A DNA stretch of 6,920 bases from an uncultured Acetobacter sp. GTDB lineage: Bacteria > Pseudomonadota > Alphaproteobacteria > Acetobacterales > Acetobacteraceae. The notes beneath the pieces were generated by a model. That model made no database searches. It saw only the letters and a list, made by a program, of their open reading frames with translations, and had not been told where the DNA came from. Each line of letters opens with the position of its first letter. Positions within the stretch are counted from its first letter, which is position 1. The stretch spans positions 1 to 6,920 of the forward strand of contig CALCDN010000285.1 in the NCBI GenBank assembly GCA_937900755.1. The letters run 5' to 3'. The position numbers were made by a program, and so were the translations under genes. Shown in pieces: positions 1-5,416 of this stretch.

Positions 1-33
1 GGGTTAGGAGTTCGAGTCTCTTCGGGTGCACCA
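1..33 (+). tRNA. 3' part of a tRNA, probably tRNA-Arg
   Basis: Only the end of the gene is in the window. The T-arm is visible as stem AGGAG (6-10), loop TTCGAGT (11-17) and stem CTCTT (18-22), which pairs with one G-U. The 3' acceptor strand CGGGTGC (23-29), discriminator A (30) and an encoded CCA (31-33) follow. The acceptor implies a 5' end of GCACCCG. That start and this T-arm resemble alphaproteobacterial tRNA-Arg genes as I recall them, but the anticodon lies before the window, so the isotype is an inference. That it is a tRNA is nearly certain; that it is Arg is perhaps even odds. Confidence 0.85.
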
Positions 34-265
34 GATTTTCCCAAAATAAAATATCAGCCCGTTACAGAATTGTATTTTGTAATTCTTCCTGACAGATCAT
101 TCTGTTCAGAGGCCCAAGTGGCTTTGGCTGTGTAAAATACGCCCTACAAGACACCGCCCCCCACACAACACCGTAACCACAAAGCGTGGGATCATCTTCC
201 AGCCCACACTGGTACAGTGCGGTGGCGAGGCTTGCCGGACCATTTAAAAAATCAAACTTTTTGAA
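34..265. other. AT-richer spacer after the tRNA, no convincing gene
   Basis: This stretch is visibly richer in A and T than the coding DNA around it. A 73-codon open frame on the minus strand (62-283, GTG start) fills most of it. It has no ribosome binding site, begins inside the terminator-like hairpin, uses mixed third-position bases and matches no family I recognise. A short inverted repeat, AGAATT with AATTCT, lies near positions 66-86 and could help end the tRNA transcript, but it lacks a GC-rich stem. The DNA 3' of a tRNA is a common integration site. I see no integrase and no second copy of the tRNA end in this window. Confidence 0.4.
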
Positions 266-296
266 AATACCGTAACTTTGCACAAATTACGGTATT
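266..296 (-). terminator. probable terminator of the lipase gene
   Basis: A perfect 10-bp inverted repeat is present: AATACCGTAA at 266-275 and TTACGGTATT at 287-296. The inner bases TTT and AAA can extend the stem around a GCAC loop. It starts 20 bases past the lipase stop codon. Read on the minus strand, the stem runs into four T residues, then C and a run of A. The U-tract is short and the stem is only moderately GC-rich, so a weak intrinsic terminator or a 3' RNA-stabilising hairpin are both possible. Confidence 0.6.
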
Positions 297-316
297 CTCG
301 TCTGTTATGTGGCGGC

Positions 317-1501
317 CTATTGCGCAACCGGCTTGCACACGGGTTGCACCGGTTCGCCGTTCATGACCTTTTTTGTAAAACCTGCTGAATCCATCATGGA
401 TGCCAGAACAGCCTGCGAATGGTCCTGCCCTTTATACAAGTGCGCCTGCACCACCGTTCCGGCCTTGCAGGCGTCTTTTACCAACATAAGCTGGCCTTGT
501 GGGGCAACATCCCGGTCTGTTGTGCCAATGCCAACAAACAGCGGCACATCCAGCTTGAGGGTGGGAAACGCCATGGCCTTGAACGCAGGCGCCAGGGCCT
601 GCGGCAGGGTTGGCTCAAACGCATTGGCCCGGGTCAGCCCTTCTGTTTTAATGCGCTCCATCAAAGGACGGGCGCAGATTTCCGATGCCGCATGGAATTC
701 GGGCATGGCCCGTTCCGTAAAGGCCTGGCCTGGATTGAACGCGGGATTCAACCCGGCTTCGGACGCCCCGATCAACAGGGCATAGGCGACAACAGGGTCT
801 ATGCCGCTGGCACTGTTCTGCGGTTTGGCATGCAATACGGCTTTAATCACTTCGGGCGACATATAGGGAATACCCGTGGCCACCACGCCCCGCACATGCA
901 GTGCTGGCGCATAGGCCGGAGCATAGGCGGCGGAAGCAAAGGCTGCCCCCGCTCCCTGAGACTGCCCGACAATCATGATATTATTGCTCAGGTCCGGCAG
1001 GCCCGCCAGTGCCGCCCTTACGCCATCGAGCACACTATAGGCTTCGGTGCGGGCGTTCAGGTACGGGTGTGTGCCATCGCTCCCCAGCCCCTGGTAATCC
1101 GTGGCGACAATGGCAAAACCACGGTGCAGCCACTCACCCAGATACGTCTGGTCCCGTGCGGAGCGTGGGTTGCGTGATGGGGCGCAGCTATTGGCAATAC
1201 CCACCGTGCCATGCGCCCATGCCACAATTGGCCACCCACCCGCAGGCGCTGGGCCAGAAGGGTAGATAACAACACCTGTAACCGGCACCAGACCCGCCCC
1301 GGAAACCCCGTTGGTGGACAGGTACTGGATGCTGTAGGCCGGACCACTGCCCACAACCCCCAGATCAGCCGCGAGGGGCTGATGCTGCGTCAAGGAGCCT
1401 GAAACCTGAACAGGCGGAACCGGTGCGGGCGGCACTGGCGTCTGGCAGGCCGCCAGTGCGAGCAGGGAAACAGCGGCAACAAGGTGCTGTAGAGACTTCA
1501 T
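317..1501 (-). CDS. alpha/beta hydrolase lipoprotein, secretory-lipase (LIP) type
   Basis: This encodes 394 residues, predicted to be a lipid-anchored serine esterase or lipase of the alpha/beta hydrolase fold in the cell envelope. Residues 1-19 are a lipoprotein signal peptide: K2, a hydrophobic core, then lipobox LAAC with C19 as the lipidated Cys. A proline-rich linker follows (about 22-32). Visible motifs are the oxyanion-region AWAHG (94-98), DYQGLGSDGTHPYL (135-148) and the nucleophile elbow GQSQG with S181. The likely acid is D329 (or D331) in GTTDRDVAP, and the likely base is H361 in GQDHSQ. The HPYL and GQSQG context resembles the secretory lipase family (Pfam LIP). The start at 1501 was chosen over an in-frame TTG at 1561 because it gives the signal peptide directly and has AAGGGG six bases upstream. 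The substrate is unknown. It lies downstream of the sugar dehydrogenase on the same strand, but a 152-base gap suggests its own promoter. Confidence 0.88.
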   Translation of the reverse strand: MKSLQHLVAAVSLLALAACQTPVPPAPVPPVQVSGSLTQHQPLAADLGVVGSGPAYSIQYLSTNGVSGAGLVPVTGVVIYPSGPAPAGGWPIVAWAHGTVGIANSCAPSRNPRSARDQTYLGEWLHRGFAIVATDYQGLGSDGTHPYLNARTEAYSVLDGVRAALAGLPDLSNNIMIVGQSQGAGAAFASAAYAPAYAPALHVRGVVATGIPYMSPEVIKAVLHAKPQNSASGIDPVVAYALLIGASEAGLNPAFNPGQAFTERAMPEFHAASEICARPLMERIKTEGLTRANAFEPTLPQALAPAFKAMAFPTLKLDVPLFVGIGTTDRDVAPQGQLMLVKDACKAGTVVQAHLYKGQDHSQAVLASMMDSAGFTKKVMNGEPVQPVCKPVAQ

Positions 1502-1507
1502 GGAATA

Positions 1508-1513
1508 CCCCTT
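1508..1513 (-). promoter_or_regulatory. ribosome binding site that fixes the lipase start
   Basis: AAGGGG lies six bases before the ATG at 1501 on the minus strand. It supports translation from the signal-peptide Met and not from the upstream TTG. The stop codon of a possible 27-codon leader ORF (1512-1595) overlaps its first two bases. Confidence 0.6.
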
Positions 1514-1540
1514 ATTCGGGGCCAATCCGCCCCACATTGC

Positions 1541-1575
1541 AAAAAACCGGCCAAAACTCAAGCGTTCCGCCAGTT
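1541..1575 (-). terminator. terminator-like hairpin before the lipase gene
   Basis: On the minus strand AACTGGC (1575-1569) can pair with GCCGGTT (1551-1545), a 7-bp stem with one G-U. It is followed directly by a run of six T at 1546-1541. The loop is 17 bases and contains a small GCG-GAA-CGC hairpin. It lies about 80 bases past the sorbosone dehydrogenase stop and 40 bases before the lipase ATG. It could end the upstream transcript or act as an attenuator in the lipase leader. The stem is modest, so confidence is limited. Confidence 0.4.
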
Positions 1576-1593
1576 TTACGCATGTAGAGTTCC

Positions 1594-1622
1594 ATTATCC
1601 CACCAGGGATGCAAGGACACAA
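1594..1622 (-). promoter_or_regulatory. candidate promoter for the lipase gene
   Basis: On the minus strand GATAAT (1599-1594) matches five of six bases of the -10 consensus and is preceded by TGG (1602-1600), an extended -10 arrangement. TTGTGT (1622-1617) sits 17 bases upstream but matches only the first three bases of the -35 consensus. Transcription would start near 1587, giving a leader of about 85 bases that carries the terminator-like hairpin at 1541-1575. Confidence 0.35.
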
Positions 1623-1653
1623 AAAACCCAACACCCCCCTGTGCTCATTACCG

Positions 1654-2991
1654 TTACCGGGCCGCGGTTACGCGCCATACGGTATTGCCCACGTCATCCG
1701 CGACCAGCAAAGCGCCTGTCTGGTCAATGACAACGCCCACAGGACGCCCATGCACATGCTCCTGATCCGGGGTTAAAAAGCCTGTCAGCACGTCTTGCGG
1801 CATACCCTCGGGCTTCCCTGCGACAAAGGGCACATAAATAACTCTGTACCCGCTTTTGGGCCGCCGGTTCCATGACCCGTGCTGCCCCACCATAACGCCA
1901 TGCTGGAAGTTCTGGGGTAAAAGCCGCGCGGTGTCTGTAAATGTCAGCCCCAGGGATGCGGTGTGTGGCCCAAGCGCGTAATCTGGCGCACGCGCTGTAA
2001 CAACCAGGTCGGGACGTGGAGGATTGACCCGCACATCCACATGCTGGCCATAATAGCTGTAGGGCCAGCCGTAAAACTCCCCGTCATGCACGGAAGTTAT
2101 ATAATCGGGCACAAGGTCACTGCCAATTTCATCACGCTCATTGACCGCCACCCATAAAGCGCCTGTCTGCGGTTCCCAACCCATGCCATTGGGGTTGCGC
2201 AAACCCGTTGCATAAGGCTCCAGCTTTCCGGTTTGCAGGTCAAGCCTGTCTATGCGTGCGCGCCCTTCCTCCACCGCCATGCCGTGTTCGGCCACATTGC
2301 TGTTGGACCCCACGGTTACGTACAGGAACCGTCCATCCGGGCTGGCAAGAATATTTTTGGTCCAGTGGTGGTTATACCCAGCGGGTAGATCAACCACTTT
2401 TACAGGTTGGGCCGTAATATGCGTATCACCCTGATGGTACGGAAATTTCACAATGGCATCGGCGTTCGCCACGTACAGGTCATTCCCGACCAGCGCCATG
2501 CCAAAGGGGGAATTAAGGTGGTCCAGCAGGACCGTCTGCAAGGTTGCCGCCCCTTTGGCGTTTTCATCACGCAGCAACATAATCCGGTTCGGGCTGGGCA
2601 TGCCTGCACCCACCTCACCCATGACAAAACCGGCAATACGGTTTTTGACAGTTTGTATGTCCGTGCCCGGAGACGTGCTCTGGGCCACCAGCACATCGCC
2701 ATTGGGCAGGGTATATAACCAGCGTGGATGGTCCAGGTTGGTGGCGAACGCCGTAACACCAAGCCCTGGCGCGGGCGTTGGCCGCTCTCCGTTTTTCCAT
2801 CCAATCGGATGGGCGATATTGACCGTGGGCAATGGCCGCCCGGCCGGGGCAGGCAGGAGCGGGTCTGGTCCCATGCCCTGCTCAACAGAAAAAACCGCAT
2901 GCTCTGTGCGGGAATACTGAACCACGCCACCAACAACCGCAGCACACGCAACAAGCACGCCCGCCGCCACCCAGATGTTTCGACCACTCAT
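1654..2991 (-). CDS. sorbosone dehydrogenase family protein, PQQ-type sugar dehydrogenase
   Basis: This encodes 445 residues of the soluble glucose/sorbosone dehydrogenase type, a six-bladed beta-propeller that uses PQQ to oxidise a sugar, aldehyde or sugar alcohol in the periplasm. The N-terminus (about 6-26) is one hydrophobic segment, likely a membrane anchor. The propeller begins around 78 (GVTAFATNLDHPRWLYTLPNG). Conserved-looking motifs are NHHWTKNI (207-214, with a candidate catalytic His), TGLRNPNGM (262-270), EFYGWPYSYYG (305-315), GQHGSWNR (369-376) and GRPVGVVID (415-423). The ATG at 2991 was chosen over a TTG at 3021 because GGAGGG lies six bases upstream. Such proteins are common in acetic acid bacteria. 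The real substrate cannot be read from the sequence, and many relatives are annotated as sorbosone dehydrogenase only by similarity. No cytochrome partner is encoded nearby. Confidence 0.88.
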   Translation of the reverse strand: MSGRNIWVAAGVLVACAAVVGGVVQYSRTEHAVFSVEQGMGPDPLLPAPAGRPLPTVNIAHPIGWKNGERPTPAPGLGVTAFATNLDHPRWLYTLPNGDVLVAQSTSPGTDIQTVKNRIAGFVMGEVGAGMPSPNRIMLLRDENAKGAATLQTVLLDHLNSPFGMALVGNDLYVANADAIVKFPYHQGDTHITAQPVKVVDLPAGYNHHWTKNILASPDGRFLYVTVGSNSNVAEHGMAVEEGRARIDRLDLQTGKLEPYATGLRNPNGMGWEPQTGALWVAVNERDEIGSDLVPDYITSVHDGEFYGWPYSYYGQHVDVRVNPPRPDLVVTARAPDYALGPHTASLGLTFTDTARLLPQNFQHGVMVGQHGSWNRRPKSGYRVIYVPFVAGKPEGMPQDVLTGFLTPDQEHVHGRPVGVVIDQTGALLVADDVGNTVWRVTAAR

Positions 2992-2997
2992 AACCCG

Positions 2998-3003
2998 CCC
3001 TCC
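2998..3003 (-). promoter_or_regulatory. strong ribosome binding site of the sorbosone dehydrogenase gene
   Basis: GGAGGG on the minus strand, six bases before the ATG at 2991, is a near-perfect Shine-Dalgarno sequence. It places the start ten codons inside the longest open frame. Confidence 0.75.
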
Positions 3004-3061
3004 ACACTCCGCCTCAGACAATAACCACCCAGGCCACAGCCCCCCGCTCCAGCGCGGCTCC

Positions 3062-3091
3062 GCACAAGGCAGGCTGGCGGCGGCACAAGGC
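3062..3091. repeat. two phased GCACAAGGC direct repeats in the divergent promoter region
   Basis: GCACAAGGC occurs at 3062-3070 and again, identically, at 3083-3091. The copies are offset by 21 bases, two turns of the DNA helix. A related GCACAACGC occurs at 3178-3186, just before the permease start. Such spacing is typical of sites bound by a dimeric or tandem regulator on one face of the helix. This is a suggestion from position and spacing only; I do not recognise the motif as the site of a named regulator. Confidence 0.35.
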
Positions 3092-3203
3092 GCATGCCCG
3101 TGTCATAACATGAATTTTCATTGCATCCTCCCACAAGAACACGCGTTACTCCAAACGCTCTCTTCGTTATGAGAGAGGCACAACGCCTGATTTGAGAACA
3201 CGC

Positions 3204-4799
3204 ATGTTCATACAACCTCTTGCTCCCGTGGGTCACAGCCTGCTGCTTTCCTTTGTTGTAGCCGCCTGCCCAATTCTTGTTACCCTGTTCATGATGGGGG
3301 TTTTACGCCGCCCCGCCTGGCAGTCCTCCCTTGGGGGGCTGCTTGTAGGGCTGGTCATTGCCACTGGCCTGTGGGGCCTCCCGCCCGCGCTGGCCGCGGC
3401 CAGCATTGCCAATGGTGTGGTTTTTTCGCTCCTGCCGGTCATGTGGATCGCACTTTGCGCCCTGCTTTTGTTTAATGTGGCCGTACATAACGGCCGGTTT
3501 GACGCTTTTCGGGGCTGGATTATCCGGCATGTGCCCAATGACCGGCGCATTATTCTGATTGTGCTTGGCTTCTGCTTTAGCGCCGCGCTCGAAGGTGTTG
3601 CAGGGTTTGGCACACCCGTGGCCATTACAAGTGCTTTGCTGATCCTGCTGGGTTTTCCAGCACTCGATGCCCTGACCTATGTGCTGATCTTCAATTCCGC
3701 GCCCGTGGCGTTTGGGGGGCTGGGTATTCCCGTAACCGTGCTGGGCTCCATTACCGGACTGCCCCCGGATGTGCTGGGAGCTACGATTGGCCGCCAGCTT
3801 ACCCCCTTTGCCTGCCTTATTCCCTTTTATGTCATGGCGCTTTACGGCGGCTGGCGTTCCGTGCGCCAGACATGGCCCATCCTGCTTGTGGCGGGGGGAA
3901 GCTTTGCCCTGACCTTGCTCGTGGTTTCCGGCGCGGGGCTGTACAGCCTGAGCAATGTGCTGTCCTCCAGCGTCTCACTCGTGGCCAGCATTGTATTCTT
4001 GCGTGTGTGGCAGCCCAAGCCCGACCCGGACTACGCCATAGACCTCAGCCAGATCGAGCATAAGGACCAGGCAAAAACCGCCCCCGTCCCGCTCTGGCAG
4101 GGCTGGATTCCGTGGGTTACGGTTATTGTCGTGGTCATTGCGTGGGACGCGCTGCATATTGCGCGCATTGGAGCGCTGCTCGTGCACTGGCCCGGCCTGG
4201 ACAATGCTGTCTTCATATCGCTGTATAAATCCGTTTACGCTGCGGTGTGGAAGTTTGAACCCCTTGGCACAGGCACGGCCATTCTGGTTTCCGCCATATT
4301 GAGTGCCGTGTTCACCCGCACCACGCTCGGCCAGTTTGGCGCGGCCATTGCCACCACCTTGCGGCAGGCATGGCTGGCGGTTGTCACCGTGGCGCTGACC
4401 ATCGGGCTGGCGTTTTTGATGAACTATTCGGGCATGACCTACACGCTGGGTTATGCTGTGTCTTCGACGGGAATGTTCTTCCCGCTCATTTCGGTCTTTC
4501 TGGGCTGGATCGCGGTCTTCCTGACCGGGAGCGACACATCGGGCAATGCGCTGTTTGGCAACCTGCAGGTTGCCGCGGCCCACCAGCTCTCGCTCGACCC
4601 TGTTCTCTTTGCCTCGGCCAATTCATCCGGTGGGGTCATGGGCAAAATGATCTCGCCCCAGAACATTACCACCGGTGTGTCCGTAACATCCCTCAAAGGG
4701 CAGGAAGGCGTTGTGCTGGCCCGTACGTTCAAGCACAGCCTGTTCCTGACCTTTTGCATGGGTGTTCTGGTGGTTATCCAGCAGTTTGTCCTGCGGTAA
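3204..4799 (+). CDS. lldP: L-lactate permease (LctP/LldP family)
   Basis: This encodes 531 residues, an inner-membrane proton-coupled transporter for lactate and possibly glycolate. The N-terminus FIQPLAPVG followed by long hydrophobic segments is typical of the family. Other family hallmarks are EGVAGFGTPVAIT (130-142), FNSAPVAFGGLGIPVT (163-178), GWIAVFLTGSDTSGNALFG (434-452) and SANSSGGVMGKMISPQNI (471-488). A hydrophilic loop lies around 270-298. Length and hydrophobic pattern fit an intact member with about 12-14 membrane spans. The ATG at 3204 was preferred to an in-frame TTG at 3192 because the family usually begins at this Met. The ribosome binding site is weak in either case (GAGA, six bases before the ATG). 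The gene is transcribed away from the sugar dehydrogenase. No lactate dehydrogenase or regulator gene is present in the window. Confidence 0.94.
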   Translation: MFIQPLAPVGHSLLLSFVVAACPILVTLFMMGVLRRPAWQSSLGGLLVGLVIATGLWGLPPALAAASIANGVVFSLLPVMWIALCALLLFNVAVHNGRFDAFRGWIIRHVPNDRRIILIVLGFCFSAALEGVAGFGTPVAITSALLILLGFPALDALTYVLIFNSAPVAFGGLGIPVTVLGSITGLPPDVLGATIGRQLTPFACLIPFYVMALYGGWRSVRQTWPILLVAGGSFALTLLVVSGAGLYSLSNVLSSSVSLVASIVFLRVWQPKPDPDYAIDLSQIEHKDQAKTAPVPLWQGWIPWVTVIVVVIAWDALHIARIGALLVHWPGLDNAVFISLYKSVYAAVWKFEPLGTGTAILVSAILSAVFTRTTLGQFGAAIATTLRQAWLAVVTVALTIGLAFLMNYSGMTYTLGYAVSSTGMFFPLISVFLGWIAVFLTGSDTSGNALFGNLQVAAAHQLSLDPVLFASANSSGGVMGKMISPQNITTGVSVTSLKGQEGVVLARTFKHSLFLTFCMGVLVVIQQFVLR

Positions 4800-4807
4800 A
4801 TACCCAA

Positions 4808-4846
4808 GGTCCTGCGCCGCGCCCACCTGTGGGCAGGCGCGGGACC
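4808..4846. terminator. GC-rich hairpin between convergent genes, probable bidirectional terminator
   Basis: The outer stem GGTCC (4808-4812) pairs with GGACC (4842-4846). One T-G pair, GCGCC with GGCGC, a small internal loop, then GCCCA with TGGGC close on a CCTG tetraloop. The element starts 8 bases after the permease stop and ends 9 bases before the monooxygenase stop on the other strand, so it can serve both genes. There is no strong U-tract on either side (GTATTGT on the + strand, TTGGGTATTT on the minus strand). Termination efficiency is therefore uncertain. Confidence 0.65.
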
Positions 4847-4855
4847 GTATTGTGC

Positions 4856-5158
4856 TCAGCCTTTAACGACAGGTTGCAGAATATGCACCTGCAAGGGGGC
4901 ATCAAGCTGGTCTTCAAGGGCTGCGGCCAGTTTTTTGAAGTGAGGCGTTTCCATATGGTCAGCCAGCGCCTGCCGGCTTGCCCAGCGTTCAATAAAAATC
5001 AGCGTCTGCGGGTCATCGAGGTCGCGGTTGGGCACGTACTGGCGGTTTGTGGCCTCCGCGCGGGAAGGCGCCACACAGGCAGCCATGGCCTTTGCCACAT
5101 CCTCCTCACGGCCCACCTTGGTCTTGAGAATGGCAACAACTGTAATTTCATCACTCAT
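4856..5158 (-). CDS. small ABM-domain protein, putative quinol monooxygenase (YgiN-like)
   Basis: This encodes 100 residues, the usual length for a single antibiotic-biosynthesis-monooxygenase (ABM) domain, a ferredoxin-like fold that forms dimers and oxidises quinols or aromatic substrates without metal or flavin. Seen in order: first strand ITVVAILKTK (5-14), a helix (15-30), then the strand LIFIERWAS (53-61), helix SRQALADHMETPHFKKL (61-77) and a last strand LQVHILQPV (89-97). The ERW and DHMxTPHF signature is characteristic of this family; H68 and H73 are candidate functional residues. There is no signal peptide, so it should be cytoplasmic. The ATG at 5158 was chosen over the longer frame from 5257 because the family begins here and AAAAGG lies nine bases upstream. 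The family covers many small-molecule enzymes, so the substrate is not known. Confidence 0.87.
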   Translation of the reverse strand: MSDEITVVAILKTKVGREEDVAKAMAACVAPSRAEATNRQYVPNRDLDDPQTLIFIERWASRQALADHMETPHFKKLAAALEDQLDAPLQVHILQPVVKG

Positions 5159-5202
5159 GGGATCGGACCTTTTATCTTCCAGAAGAGGGGCAATACTCGG
5201 GT

Positions 5203-5231
5203 ATGATAGAAAAATGACGCCCGCCTGGCTA
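5203..5231 (-). promoter_or_regulatory. candidate promoter of the ABM monooxygenase gene
   Basis: On the minus strand TAGCCA (5231-5226, four of six matches to the -35 consensus) lies 17 bases from TATCAT (5208-5203, five of six matches to the -10). Transcription would start near 5196, giving a leader of about 38 bases before the ATG at 5158. Confidence 0.35.
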
Positions 5232-5280
5232 CCGGCCCCCGGCCTGTTTTTGCGCACTCATGCGCCCTGCCGCGCATTTG

Positions 5281-5314
5281 CCGGCTTGGAGGGAGCCGGT
5301 ACGCCCCTTATAGT
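5281..5314 (+). promoter_or_regulatory. candidate lgt promoter with an inverted repeat over its -35
   Basis: TTGGAG (5286-5291) is separated by exactly 17 bases from TATAGT (5309-5314), which matches five of six -10 bases; the -35 matches three of six. Inverted repeat CCGGCT (5281-5286) and AGCCGG (5294-5299) flanks the -35 element and could be an operator. Transcription would start near 5321, leaving a GC-rich leader of about 96 bases. Confidence 0.4.
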
Positions 5315-5324
5315 CTTTCCCAGC

Positions 5325-5366
5325 CCCACCTTACCGGTGGGCCGGTTCCTGCCCAGGCTCTCCTGG
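5325..5366 (+). other. two hairpins in the lgt leader
   Basis: CCCACC (5325-5330) pairs with GGTGGG (5336-5341) around a TTACC loop. CCAGG (5353-5357) pairs with CCTGG (5362-5366) around CTCT. Neither has a U-tract. They lie in the predicted 5' leader of lgt, where no Shine-Dalgarno sequence is visible. A regulatory role is only a possibility, since short GC hairpins are frequent in such DNA. Confidence 0.3.
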
Positions 5367-5416
5367 CACCAGACCGCCCATACCTCTGGCCCCTCACGCA
5401 CCGGATTGACCGCTCC

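Noticed and set aside
62..283. 73-codon minus-strand open frame with GTG start
   Set aside because: It has no Shine-Dalgarno sequence, starts inside a perfect inverted repeat that looks like the terminator of the upstream gene, has weak codon bias and no recognisable family motif.
309..1177. + strand open frames of 158 and 252 codons opposite the lipase gene
   Set aside because: Both are antisense to a gene with a clear signal peptide and catalytic triad, and their translations show no coherent domain.
3158..3175. CTCTC/GAGAG inverted repeat before the permease
   Set aside because: The stem is five simple-sequence base pairs with an eight-base loop, which is easily expected by chance.
3975..4583. 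202-codon open frame antisense to the lactate permease
   Set aside because: It is a shadow of the permease coding frame: rich in Arg, Gln, Gly and His, with no motif and no ribosome binding site evidence.
4370..5206. 278-codon + strand frame running from the permease into the monooxygenase region
   Set aside because: It overlaps the 3' part of the permease in another frame, crosses the GC-rich terminator hairpin and then runs antisense to the ABM gene, so it cannot be a natural gene beside those two.
5252..5265. GCGCA-CTCA-TGCGC hairpin near the ABM promoter
   Set aside because: The five-bp stem is not followed by a T run on either strand and does not sit after a gene end, so a terminator call is not supported.
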